Of a stretch of DNA of 20,346 nt, positions 6,673-15,445 are shown piece after piece (position 1 is the stretch's first letter; each line of letters opens with the position of its first letter). The notes under the pieces were generated by a model. That model did not search any database, was not told where the DNA came from, and saw only the letters and a program-made list of their open reading frames with translations. Origin of the DNA: a virus. The DNA lies in IMG/VR virus record IMGVR_UViG_3300042472_000307, positions 1-20,346 of that record, one strand, 5' to 3'. A program made the position numbers and the translations under genes.

Positions 6673-6989
6673 AGGTCGGCTGGTGCTCGGATCACGGGCT
6701 CTCCCATTCGGCGCTGCTGGACTGGGAGCCGGAGGACAGGGCGAAGCTGGTCGCGTACCTGCTGGAGTCCAGTAGCAAGTGCCAGCAGTGCGGCACCGCC
6801 GCATGGGAGTGGGAGGAGGACCGTTTTGCGTACGAGCCGACGGTCACCCAATGCTGGGGCTGCTACCTCAAGGATCTCGTGCACAGCGAGGCTGACATGC
6901 CTGGTTCGCGGATCACGCTGCTGCCGAAGGAGTCGGCGCGCCTGCTGCGGGAGTCGCCGCCTGAGCCTCCGACGAGGAGGCGCACATGA
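6247..6989 (+). CDS. Tail assembly chaperone, frameshifted long form (gpGT-like)
   Basis: A -1 shift at CCCTTTT (6627-6633) joins 129 residues of the short form to 118 residues read from 6633, about 247 residues in all. The junction reads RGLDVPF then YRSRLRYDPAFQLEVGWC. The downstream frame is open from 6624 to a TGA at 6987-6989. It has no ATG or GTG before its last third, so it needs the shift to be made. It reads as a genuine protein (SHSALLDWEPEDRAKLVAYL) and carries a CX2C-X20-CX2C pattern (CQQC and CWGC) that suggests a bound zinc. The product ends in an ATGA overlap with the tape measure gene. In lambda and many siphophages the equivalent fusion recruits the tube subunits to the tape measure. 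Confidence 0.85.
6627..6633 (+). other. -1 programmed frameshift slippery heptamer CCCTTTT
   Basis: The heptamer has the X-XXY-YYZ form in the frame of the short chaperone (codons CCT TTT, slipping to CCC TTT). The shift window is bounded by a -1 frame TGA at 6621-6623 and the 0-frame TAG at 6670-6672, and this is the only slippery heptamer I see inside it. Confidence 0.8.
6640..6680 (+). promoter_or_regulatory. Predicted frameshift-stimulating hairpin
   Basis: GCCGAC (6640-6645) pairs with GTCGGC (6675-6680), and CCGG (6647-6650) with CCGG (6657-6660) inside it. The fold begins 6 bases after the slippery heptamer, inside the usual 5-9 base spacing for -1 stimulators. The stems are short and GCCG/CGGC (6640-6643 with 6658-6661) is a competing pairing. 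Confidence 0.4.
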
Positions 6990-9900
6990 GTGAGTACATG
7001 GTCGATGTCGGCCTGAACGTCAACGCCGGGTCGTACATGACGTCGATGGGCCAAGCCGTCGCGGTGACCCGCCAGTACTCGGAGGTCGTTGACGGTATTC
7101 CGGCCGTTGCGACGAAGATGACGAGCGCCCTCGTGGGTGCGGCGAACAAGATGACCGGGTTCAACGCGGTGAACACCCTCGCGGTGGACACTGCCGCGTC
7201 GTACCAGAAGGCGCTGAGCGGGATCGAGGCTGGCGCTTCCGCTTCTGGCCGGTCGTTCACGGCGCTGGAGAAGACGACGAAGCAGTTCGGCAGGAACTTC
7301 TCTGGCGGTATGGGTCAGGCCATTCAGGTCGTGGAGACCTTGCAGAAGCAGGGCATCAAGTCCGAGAAGCAGATCGACTCGCTGGGTAAGGCGTGGATCA
7401 AGATGGGCGCGGCGACTGGGTCGAACGCTGCGCAGATCGGCGCTGATTTCACGCAACTGTCCCGGTCGATGGGCAATGGGGTCAGCCAGTTCACGAAACT
7501 GTCGGATTCGCTGGTGACGACGACGGCGAAGATCGGCGGGTCCGCTGAGTCAGTGGTGTCGTTCTCGAAGGCGCTCGCGCCGGTTGCGGCGACGATCGGG
7601 ATCAACCAGACGGCGGTGATGGGCCTGTCGGCGGCGATGTCGAGCCTCGGTGAGGACGGGTACCGGTCAGCGAACGTGCTGAACAAGGTCATGCTGGACA
7701 TGAACAGGGCGGTCCGCGATGGCGGCCCTGAGTTGAAGGCGTACGCCGACGTGATGGGGACGACGTCGGAGAAGCTGCGCGACTTGATGAAGCAGGACCC
7801 GACGGAGTTCATGACTCGGTTCGCGGAGTCGCTGGGCAAGGCTGGCCCGCAGATGTCCCGACAGTTGGAGATGCTCGGGTTCGACTCGGTGCGGGACACA
7901 AGGTCGCTGGCGGCGCTCACCCGGTCAGGGAACATGCGCGAGGCGATCGATACGGCGCAGAAGTCGTACGGTGATGGTTCGACGGAGCGTGCGGCATCGA
8001 AGGCCCTTGAGGGGGTCACGGACCAAGCGGACAAGTTGAAGGAGTCGATGACGCAGGTCGTCGTGAACATGGGTCGCCCCTTGCTCGGCGTGGCGGCGAA
8101 CCAGTTGGGCGTGGCAAACGCGATCGCTGGCGGCGTTGCGGGCGCGACGGAGGGGAAAGTCCCCCAGGTTCTTACCGGAGTCGCGGGTGCTGCTGGCGCA
8201 GTGGGAAGCATCGGCATGAATGCGCTGACGCTGGCGTCGTTCTACGCGCTGGCAAAAATCGGCGGGAAGAAACTCGGGGAGTCGGACACGGTCCAGGAGG
8301 GCAAGCGGGCACTCGTCCAGCGGTCCCAAGGCCTGCCGGTGGCGACTTCGACCACGACCATGGGACGGTTCGGCCAGGTGATCGGCAGCGCGGTCGGGTC
8401 CACACTCATGACCCCGTCCGGGATACCGATGACGGCCGGTGAGCGCTTCGCGTCGGCTAGTAGGACGGCGATTCGCACGGGTGCTGGAGTGGCGGCGTTC
8501 GGACTGAACTCGACGTACGGGAATTTGTTCCGCAACGCTCAGGGATTGGACCCGATTCGGGGTGTTGCGTACAACAATTTCAGGGATTCGGTGAAGTCCG
8601 CCGGGGCGCAGTTCAAGACCGGTGATATGCGCGGCGCGTTGCAGACGGTCGCGATGTCCGGCGGGAGAAGCCTGGGGTCGCTTGCGGATCCGACTCAGCG
8701 CGTGACGCTCCCTCAGGCGATCGGCAGCACGGCAGTGGGCGCGACGAAGATGATCGGCGGCGGGCTCGGGCTCGCGGCGTCAAGCGTTGGCAGGGTTGCG
8801 ACATCCATCATGAACCCCTACATGATGGGCATCATGGCTGCGGCCGGTACCGGCATGTACGCGGCTGGGCAGATCAAGGAGTCGGACTCCCGTGTGCAAC
8901 AGGTCGCTACTGCCGGGCAGGACTTGAACTCGACATTCAACTCGTTCGCGGCAGCGATGGGGATGGCGTCTCGGGGACTTGAGTCGTTCAGTGCGACGGC
9001 GTTGAAGTCGGCTGGCGACGTGGCGAAGACGAACACGTCGAATCGCGAGGCGACGACGATCGATCCGAACGAAGCCGCCGCATCGAACGCGGCCGGGTAC
9101 GTTCCCCAGAAGCGGTCAGACCGGGCGGAGGGCACGAATCTTGCTGCCGGTACGGCGATCGCGACGCTCGGGTTCTCAGCGAAGCCTGAGGAGATCGCCG
9201 CCTACGTGAACGATCTCGCGTCGTCGAAGTCCATGGGCAAGTTTGAGGCGCAGAATGTCGCCGATGTCCTGAAAGAGGTGTACGGCGACGGGAACACCCG
9301 GCCGAACAGCGAGATGGGCTACACGCTCATGCAGGACGCAGTCCGGGCGAACGGCGGCACGGTGCTGGGTTTGACCGGCCGGGTCACTGAGTCTCAGGCA
9401 GAGATCGGCGTCGGGATGACGCAGGCTGCCCAGGCGCAGGCGAATAACGCCGGGAAACTGTTCGGCGGCGAAGTGTCGGTCTACTCGCCGAAGGACGGAT
9501 CGAAGCTGTCGGCTACGTATGGGGATGTCGTGGCCGGTTCGGAGGCGAAGCAGATCTACGACGCCGCATACGCGCAACAGTTGGACGGTGAAGGCGATAA
9601 GAGCGCCGCTGCAATCACCGGTCAGACAGTGAGTGACCTCATTGGAATTAATGAGGTGGACGCGTACAACGCGGGTCTTCCGACTCAGGCAACGTCCCGA
9701 GGGGCGGCGTACGGATTGTTGAAAGAGGACAAGCAGACGTTCGAGGAGATGCTGGCACGTGCTGCGGAGGGCGGAAATACGAATGCCGCACGTACCCTCG
9801 CATTGATCAACGAGGGGTACATCACTGAGTCTGGGGCGAACTACAGCAAGTTCAGCCCGACGACGCCGGACAATGAGAAGGCCGCACGTTCGCTGGACAA

Positions 9901-12900
9901 GTCGTTCGTGCTGACGAGCAAGGCCGCGGGGAAACTGTCGGACTCCCTGTATGAGGCTGAGGCCGCTGGTCGTGCGCTGAAGAAGCCGATGGAAGAGCTG
10001 ACGGCCCTCGACACGAAGGGGATGTCCGCTGCCGGGCGGGACATCAACGCCTACCGCATGGATCGCACGGAGACATCGAGGAGGGATGCTGGACTGAGTG
10101 TCCTGGGTTCGGCCTTGACGAACTCCGGCGGCAGCCAGGGCGAGGCTGCGGTGTCGATCAGGCTTCAGCAGGCGATGGCGACGAATGACGACTTGAAGAA
10201 CGTACTGGGCAGCGCACTGTCATTGCAGGAGCCGCGCAGGTCCGCGCAGGAGGCTGGACGCACCCAGATGCAGTCCCTGCGGTCGAGCGCAGCGTCCGCG
10301 TATTCCACGTACGGCATGCAGTACACGCCGAGCAACACTGAACTGAACGACATTCTTGCCGCGCAGGAGGCCGGCCGATACCAGTGGCAGGAGGCGACGA
10401 GGGCTGACGCTATTGGAATGAACCGGTCGTCGGGCTCGATGCAGACGTCGATCAACGCGATGCAGCGCTCCACTGGGGTAACGATCGGGATGATCAACCG
10501 GGACACTGCGACGGGCGAACGGTACGGGCGTGAGGACTTCGCCCGCCAGCAGGACCTGTCGAGGTTCGAGCGGGACAAGACGATCAAGCGTTCGAACAGG
10601 GATTTCGGGACACAGCGCACTCGTGCGACCGTCGAGTACGGCAAGCAGGAGCAGTACTCGACCGAGGACAAGGGGCTTCAGGAGTCCCGGGCGAACCGTG
10701 ACTTCACCCGGCAGATGACCCAGTCCGATGACGACTACCGCAAGAGCAAGTACCGCGCCGATGAGGATTTCAGCACGCAGAAGCTTCGCGCGCAGCGCGA
10801 CTTCGATAAGCAGATGTCACGTGGGCAACGAGACTTCGATAAGGGGTCGCTGCGCGGACAGGAGGACTTCGACCGTGCGCGGGTGCGTGCAACTGAGGAC
10901 TTCAACAAGCAGATCGCCCGCATGGTGGAGGATTCCGCGAAGCAGATGTATGACCCGTGGAAGCGGATCAGCGCCCAAATGGTGATGGATGCCGGGCAAC
11001 TGGTGACGAACTTGAAGGATCAGACGGCGGCCGTTGACAAGCAGGTGTCGAATCTTGCGGAGGCACGGGGGATGGGCCTGTCGGATGCGGCGATCAAGGC
11101 GTTGAACCTGTCGGATGCGTCGAACGCCCAGCAGTTGTCCCGGGTCGTTGACGACATTCGCGGGAACTCCTCGTACGCGGGGCAGATCAATGACGCGGTG
11201 GGCGCGAAGGCGGCGAGTTCTCAGGTACTGGTGCAGGACCAGGGGAACACGTCGTTTGCGCGGGCGCAGGAGGACTTCTCAACGCAGATGCAGCGCGGCG
11301 GCGACGACTTCGCGATTTCGAAGTCTCGTGCGCTCGCGGACTTCGACCAGTCGAAGGCGGACACGAAAGAGGACTTCAAGAAGTCACTGGACGACTCGCA
11401 GGCCGACTTCGACAAGAACATGGTCCGGATGGACACGGATTTCGCGGTGAGCGTCGTGCGAGCGAATCTGGCGTTCGACACGTCGATGGCCGACATGCAG
11501 CAGTCGTTCGACATCTCACGGGCGCGCGCGAAGGAGATGTTCGTCCAGCAGCTTGCCTACTCGAAGGCCGACCACGATCTGGCGATGTCGGACTTGAACG
11601 CGGACTTCGACCATGCGAGCAAGGTCGCAGCGGACAGCCTCGAACTGTCTGTGAAGCGGATGTGGGAGCGGGCACGCACGTCGATCTCGGATGCGGGCGC
11701 TGCGGCATCAGCGCAGATCAAGTCGATGATGGAGCAGTTCTACCAGGTCGGCCAGTCGTCTGCGGCGGGCGATGGCGGCGTGACGCAGATGCTTTCCGAT
11801 GCGATGAAGAACGGGATCGACCCGAAGACGATGGGCGAGGACTGGCAGGCCCGTATCCAGAACTCGCTGGACTACATCAAGACGAACGGCATCAAGGTGC
11901 CGAAAGCGCTGACGGACTTCTATGCGGGCAAGGGGTTCACGGGCGAGGACTTGAAGCCAGCATCACCGACTGTGAGGGAAGCAGAGGGGCTTACCCCAGC
12001 GAAGCCGATCAATGTCCGCGATGAGCACGGTAATCGCCGTCCCGGCATTCCTGACGACGGGATCGACTGGAGCATTGGCGCTCTACAGAAGCAGCACGCC
12101 TTGCTCTTGGAAAAGGCCGGGAACGGGGATTTCAAGGAGATCGGCACGGCCATGTGGGATGGAGTGAAGGAGGGGTGGGAGACCGCTAACCACAACATCT
12201 TCGCCGCCCCGTTCACTATCGCGATCGAAATGGTGAAGAACCTCCTCGGCATCAAGTCCCCTTCGACGGTGTTCAAGGAGATCGGCGAGAACGTCGTCCA
12301 AGGGCTGAAGGATGGCATCACGGGCACGATCGGCGGGGTGTGGGAGAAGATCACGGACCCGATCAAGGACTTGGACATCGGCGGGAAGGTGACCGGGGCG
12401 TTCAAGACCGCGATGGAGTACTTGAAGAAGCTCGGCACCACGATCGGGACGTGGGTGACGGGCGCGTGGGATTCGATCGCCAGTCCCCTGACATCCATTG
12501 ACATCGAGGCGTCGGTGAAGACGGCGTTCTCGAAGGCGAAGGAATGGATCGGCGGCCTGGGGGACAAGACCGGGGGCGCGGCGGACTCGGTGTCGAAGTG
12601 GATCGGGACTGCCTGGGAGAGCATCATGTCAGGCATCCCAACGATCGAGAAGGTCATGGGGAAGGTGCAGGCGGCATTCGGCCTTGGGGATGCGAATGGC
12701 GGCGGCATCGCCCAGTGGCTTCAAGGGCTGAAGGACGCTGAGAAAGACGGCAAGGACACGGTCATGGGCTGGATTGGTGACGCGTGGGGGATGATCCTCA
12801 CCGGTATTCCTGGGCTGGAGATGGTCAAGGAAGCGTTCCGTCCGATGGGCGACGGGATCGTAAAGGTGGTGAACGCGTTGATCGACGCGTGGAACAGTCT

Positions 12901-13342
12901 CCAGATCACGATCCCCATACCGGACTGGGCGAAGGTCCTTCCGGGGCCTCAAAACGGACAAGACTCGATCTCATTCGGCACGAAGAAGATAAAGAATGTT
13001 GAGCTGAACCTCGCTGAGGGTGGTATCGCGACCCGTCAGATGCATGCACTCATCGGTGAGGCCGGATACCCGGAGGCTGTCATCCCGCTCAACCAGCGGG
13101 GCGCGGAAGTACTCGCAGCGACGATGGCCCGATACGTGGACCGCACATCAGTGCAGGGCGCGATGGTGTCCCAGTATGCGACCCCGGTCGTGAACAACTA
13201 CTCCAGCCAGTCATTCGACCAGTCGACGCAGTTCAACGGCCCGATCACGGTGAAGGCCCAGAGCCCCGACGACATGGCGCAGGCGTTGCAGGCACGCGCG
13301 AGGCGCAGGGCGCTGTCGCAGCCGATCCAAGGGAGACGTTGA
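6986..13342 (+). CDS. Tail tape measure protein
   Basis: This 2118-residue protein is the longest in the window. Residues about 70-340 have the PhageMin_Tail pattern (SYQKALSGIEAGAS, then KQFGRNFSGGMGQAIQVVET and GLSAAMSSLGEDGYRSANVL), typical of tape measures. Hydrophobic Gly/Ala-rich segments at about residues 392-425 and 582-628 may cross the host membrane during DNA delivery. Two arrays of exact 11-residue repeats (1180-1322 and about 1426-1568) form long hendecad coiled coils. A later region has LLGIKSPSTVFKEIGENVVQ (about residue 1755), and the C-terminus has GEAGYPEAVIPLNQRGAEVL, both frequent in tape measures. At the usual 0.15 nm per residue the tail would be about 0.3 micrometre long. 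I see no peptidase or lysozyme domain. The start is an ATGA overlap with the chaperone fusion. Confidence 0.96.
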   Translation: MSEYMVDVGLNVNAGSYMTSMGQAVAVTRQYSEVVDGIPAVATKMTSALVGAANKMTGFNAVNTLAVDTAASYQKALSGIEAGASASGRSFTALEKTTKQFGRNFSGGMGQAIQVVETLQKQGIKSEKQIDSLGKAWIKMGAATGSNAAQIGADFTQLSRSMGNGVSQFTKLSDSLVTTTAKIGGSAESVVSFSKALAPVAATIGINQTAVMGLSAAMSSLGEDGYRSANVLNKVMLDMNRAVRDGGPELKAYADVMGTTSEKLRDLMKQDPTEFMTRFAESLGKAGPQMSRQLEMLGFDSVRDTRSLAALTRSGNMREAIDTAQKSYGDGSTERAASKALEGVTDQADKLKESMTQVVVNMGRPLLGVAANQLGVANAIAGGVAGATEGKVPQVLTGVAGAAGAVGSIGMNALTLASFYALAKIGGKKLGESDTVQEGKRALVQRSQGLPVATSTTTMGRFGQVIGSAVGSTLMTPSGIPMTAGERFASASRTAIRTGAGVAAFGLNSTYGNLFRNAQGLDPIRGVAYNNFRDSVKSAGAQFKTGDMRGALQTVAMSGGRSLGSLADPTQRVTLPQAIGSTAVGATKMIGGGLGLAASSVGRVATSIMNPYMMGIMAAAGTGMYAAGQIKESDSRVQQVATAGQDLNSTFNSFAAAMGMASRGLESFSATALKSAGDVAKTNTSNREATTIDPNEAAASNAAGYVPQKRSDRAEGTNLAAGTAIATLGFSAKPEEIAAYVNDLASSKSMGKFEAQNVADVLKEVYGDGNTRPNSEMGYTLMQDAVRANGGTVLGLTGRVTESQAEIGVGMTQAAQAQANNAGKLFGGEVSVYSPKDGSKLSATYGDVVAGSEAKQIYDAAYAQQLDGEGDKSAAAITGQTVSDLIGINEVDAYNAGLPTQATSRGAAYGLLKEDKQTFEEMLARAAEGGNTNAARTLALINEGYITESGANYSKFSPTTPDNEKAARSLDKSFVLTSKAAGKLSDSLYEAEAAGRALKKPMEELTALDTKGMSAAGRDINAYRMDRTETSRRDAGLSVLGSALTNSGGSQGEAAVSIRLQQAMATNDDLKNVLGSALSLQEPRRSAQEAGRTQMQSLRSSAASAYSTYGMQYTPSNTELNDILAAQEAGRYQWQEATRADAIGMNRSSGSMQTSINAMQRSTGVTIGMINRDTATGERYGREDFARQQDLSRFERDKTIKRSNRDFGTQRTRATVEYGKQEQYSTEDKGLQESRANRDFTRQMTQSDDDYRKSKYRADEDFSTQKLRAQRDFDKQMSRGQRDFDKGSLRGQEDFDRARVRATEDFNKQIARMVEDSAKQMYDPWKRISAQMVMDAGQLVTNLKDQTAAVDKQVSNLAEARGMGLSDAAIKALNLSDASNAQQLSRVVDDIRGNSSYAGQINDAVGAKAASSQVLVQDQGNTSFARAQEDFSTQMQRGGDDFAISKSRALADFDQSKADTKEDFKKSLDDSQADFDKNMVRMDTDFAVSVVRANLAFDTSMADMQQSFDISRARAKEMFVQQLAYSKADHDLAMSDLNADFDHASKVAADSLELSVKRMWERARTSISDAGAAASAQIKSMMEQFYQVGQSSAAGDGGVTQMLSDAMKNGIDPKTMGEDWQARIQNSLDYIKTNGIKVPKALTDFYAGKGFTGEDLKPASPTVREAEGLTPAKPINVRDEHGNRRPGIPDDGIDWSIGALQKQHALLLEKAGNGDFKEIGTAMWDGVKEGWETANHNIFAAPFTIAIEMVKNLLGIKSPSTVFKEIGENVVQGLKDGITGTIGGVWEKITDPIKDLDIGGKVTGAFKTAMEYLKKLGTTIGTWVTGAWDSIASPLTSIDIEASVKTAFSKAKEWIGGLGDKTGGAADSVSKWIGTAWESIMSGIPTIEKVMGKVQAAFGLGDANGGGIAQWLQGLKDAEKDGKDTVMGWIGDAWGMILTGIPGLEMVKEAFRPMGDGIVKVVNALIDAWNSLQITIPIPDWAKVLPGPQNGQDSISFGTKKIKNVELNLAEGGIATRQMHALIGEAGYPEAVIPLNQRGAEVLAATMARYVDRTSVQGAMVSQYATPVVNNYSSQSFDQSTQFNGPITVKAQSPDDMAQALQARARRRALSQPIQGRR
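10523..10951 (+). repeat. Tape measure hendecad array 1 (13 x 33 nt)
   Basis: Residues 1180-1322 fall into thirteen 11-residue units with no insertion. Most have Asp then Phe/Tyr at positions 5-6 and Arg at position 1, for example RAQRDFDKQMS, RGQRDFDKGSL and RGQEDFDRARV. The period at DNA level is 33 bases. An 11-residue period gives a slightly right-handed coiled coil and is a known feature of tape measures. Confidence 0.85.
11261..11689 (+). repeat. Tape measure hendecad array 2 (about 13 x 33 nt)
   Basis: Residues 1426-1568 again fall into 11-residue units in the same register, for example RAQEDFSTQMQ, RALADFDQSKA, DSQADFDKNMV and DLNADFDHASK. The Asp-Phe core is clear up to the eleventh unit and fades in the last two. 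A 103-residue non-repeat linker separates it from the first array. Confidence 0.8.
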
Positions 13343-13776
13343 TGGACATCCTTCCGGTGACATGCCGGTTGACGACCCCTGGCGGATGGCTGGTCCTCAC
13401 GGACGGCCCGTACCGGCTGAGTTCGACAGCGTTCGGTGAGCAGGCAACGACATTCAGGCGGTCTGAGGTGAGCAACCCGTTCACTGAAGGATCGTGGACG
13501 GTGAATGCGCAGCGTGAGAACGTCACAGAGTCCTTGGACGTGTATGTGCGAGCTGACACGCCTGCGGGCGTGCAAGGGGCGGTGTCGGGGCTGCTGGAGG
13601 CATTGCGGCAGGTGAACTTCGGGATGGAGGTCACGTTCGACGGTATCCAGACGTTCTACCAGTGCTACTGCGCGGACGTGTCGGTGAAGACCCCTCGCGA
13701 GTTCCGGTTCTCCCGGATGGCGCAGGTGTCTGCGCAGGTCCCTCGACATCCGGGCACTGAATGGAAGGCTGTCTGA
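13342..13776 (+). CDS. Minor tail protein in the distal-tail (Dit) position
   Basis: GGGAG lies 6 bases before the ATG, which overlaps the tape measure TGA (TGATG). The 144-residue product directly follows the tape measure, where the distal tail protein sits. It looks beta-rich with one central helix (AGVQGAVSGLLEALRQV), like the tube-type fold of Dit and related baseplate proteins. NPFTEGSWTVNAQRENVTES and EVTFDGIQTFYQCY are the most structured stretches. At 144 residues it is shorter than most Dit proteins (200 or more), so it may correspond only to the tube-like half. It ends with a TGATG overlap with the next gene. Confidence 0.6.
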   Translation: MDILPVTCRLTTPGGWLVLTDGPYRLSSTAFGEQATTFRRSEVSNPFTEGSWTVNAQRENVTESLDVYVRADTPAGVQGAVSGLLEALRQVNFGMEVTFDGIQTFYQCYCADVSVKTPREFRFSRMAQVSAQVPRHPGTEWKAV

Positions 13777-14186
13777 TGGGCTCACTTTCGACTTGGGGCC
13801 GGTCTGTGGTCGTGAACTCGACGTTTCGACCTGAGGCTGCCCCAGCACTGGGCACGATCTGGCTGGCGTTGACGACACAGGTCCCGGTGTCAACGGATTC
13901 AGGGGACACCCTGCTGGAGCCTGCGGCATCAAGCTACGAGCGGTCCCCTTATGGGGTGGGTTCCTACTTCTGGAACCTGTCCGGGCCGGGGCTGCTCATC
14001 AATGCGCGGGCTGTCGACTGGCGGCAGCCCGATGACAACTGGGGTCAGGTGACGGGATGGGCGTTCTGTACCGAGTCGACGTCGGGGATGGTGCTGGCGT
14101 TCGGAGCACTGCCACGACCTACGACGGTTTCGAGTGGGTCCCGGCTTCGGGTACCACCGGGGGCGATACGCCTCAACCTACTTTAG
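13776..14186 (+). CDS. Minor tail protein, phage tail-fibre-like beta domain
   Basis: The ATG at 13776 shares a base with the previous TGA; an earlier ATG (13761) is not needed. The 136-residue product matches the general pattern of small tail-fibre proteins of the LALHTA...YAR...W family: TIWLALTTQVPVSTDSGD, then EPAASSYERSPYGVGSYFW, then WGQVTGWAFCTESTSGMVLA and a closing GSRLRVPPGAIRLNLL. That family forms a compact beta domain in tail tips. Its last 130 bases are also read in another frame by the next gene. A second protein with the same layout is encoded at 17918-18286. Confidence 0.6.
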   Translation: MGSLSTWGRSVVVNSTFRPEAAPALGTIWLALTTQVPVSTDSGDTLLEPAASSYERSPYGVGSYFWNLSGPGLLINARAVDWRQPDDNWGQVTGWAFCTESTSGMVLAFGALPRPTTVSSGSRLRVPPGAIRLNLL

Positions 14187-15445
14187 ACAGGCTGGACGCC
14201 TTCGCATCCATCATCAACGCGTTTGCCCCGTTCAATGTGAAGGAACTGTGCGACGCGCAGGTGGTGGCCCATGGCATGGGAGAGATCTACGGCAACAAGT
14301 ACGCGGACGTGTTCGACCTGGGGATGCTGTACGTCGGTGAACTGATCGGCGAATGGGGCGCGCATCCCATCGAGTTCCTCCTCATGGACGAGGTCAGGTC
14401 CTCGATGGGCGTTGATATCGTCCTCACGTCTGACCCTCCGGTGACCCGCCGTGAGGAACTGATCCCGGCCCGTGTCGTCGGATTCGAGGTCGATGACTAC
14501 TTCCCGGTGGCGGGGCTGCCGCAGCAGGTCACGGGGCTAGTGGTCGATGCCCGCCCAGTGATCGGCGTGGGACCGCTCACCCAGTTGCAGACGTTCCCTG
14601 AGCCGAGGAACGTGAGCCTGCTCGCATCGAGCCGGTGGCTTCCGTTGAACTGGGCGCTGGACCCGTGGTGCACGGTGTGGGAGCCGTTCTCCGGGTTTGA
14701 CCCTGACCCGATCGAGGCGCTGACAGTGCGGGAACTGTGCGACCTGCCGGAATGCCGCGACGGCGTCCCCTACTTGGTACGCGATTTCCTGCAAGGCGGC
14801 CGCTACCGCATCAGACCGGATGACGTCCGGTACCTGCGGTCGCAGCCTGGCACGAACCCGCAGTACCGGCCCCGCTACACCTACTACCGGGATGGCGGGT
14901 TCGTGAGGAACGCATCAGTGTCGATGTCCGGTGGCCGGCACATGTGGTGCGACGACATCAACTGGAACGCCCAGGAGGTGACGGTGTTCGTCGTGGCGAC
15001 ACTGCACGAGCCTGCCGGTGAGTGGTTCGGGGTGCTGGAGACGGAAGCCCCGAACTTGCAGGGGCTGGATCCGTTCTTCGGGATCAGGTATCACAAGAGC
15101 GGCATGCTGGCGTTGTGGGCTGATTCGATGCTCCTGTCGACGCCGCTATCGAGCGGGATGGCCCGCCCGGCGCAGCCGGTGATCATCGGGCTGAACATCG
15201 ACATGGCGAACAACACGGTGACGATGCTGAGCGCGGACTCGGGGGTGAAGGCCCTGACGACGTCGCTGCCCCGCCGCTACGACAACCGGTCACGGCTGTG
15301 GCTGGGCCGTTCCCCTCAGGGGCAGAACGCGACGGCATCGATGGACATCTTGGAAGTGTCGTACTGGGAGCGACGGTTTGGCCCCGGCGATCTCGCCGCA
15401 GTCATGGGTGAATACGACCGCATGTATGGGGTGACGACGTCATGA
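14057..15445 (+). CDS. Minor tail protein with C-terminal LamG-like domain
   Basis: The 462-residue frame opens with an ATG carrying AGGTGA 4 bases upstream (14047-14052), even though it lies 130 bases inside the preceding gene. The early codons already read as protein (TYDGFEWVPASG), and the next in-frame ATG or GTG is more than 170 bases further, which supports this start. The N-terminal half is an unrecognised Pro/Trp-containing region. From about residue 295 the pattern VTVFVVATLHEPAGEWFGVL, then FFGIRYHKSGMLALWA, then SRLWLGRSPQGQNATASMDI and EVSYWERRFGPGDLAAVMGE is that of a concanavalin-A/LamG jelly roll. Such domains in phage tails often bind glycans, so a role in host-surface contact is likely but inferred. 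It ends in an ATGA overlap with the HicA-like gene. Confidence 0.72.
   Translation: MGVLYRVDVGDGAGVRSTATTYDGFEWVPASGTTGGDTPQPTLDRLDAFASIINAFAPFNVKELCDAQVVAHGMGEIYGNKYADVFDLGMLYVGELIGEWGAHPIEFLLMDEVRSSMGVDIVLTSDPPVTRREELIPARVVGFEVDDYFPVAGLPQQVTGLVVDARPVIGVGPLTQLQTFPEPRNVSLLASSRWLPLNWALDPWCTVWEPFSGFDPDPIEALTVRELCDLPECRDGVPYLVRDFLQGGRYRIRPDDVRYLRSQPGTNPQYRPRYTYYRDGGFVRNASVSMSGGRHMWCDDINWNAQEVTVFVVATLHEPAGEWFGVLETEAPNLQGLDPFFGIRYHKSGMLALWADSMLLSTPLSSGMARPAQPVIIGLNIDMANNTVTMLSADSGVKALTTSLPRRYDNRSRLWLGRSPQGQNATASMDILEVSYWERRFGPGDLAAVMGEYDRMYGVTTS

Noticed and set aside
7324-8217. 297-residue leftward open frame
   Set aside because: Lies wholly within the tape measure gene's conserved N-terminal domain on the opposite strand; a reading-frame shadow.
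14183-14365. Small leftward open frames in the tail-tip genes
   Set aside because: Short antisense shadows without ribosome-binding sites or recognisable content.
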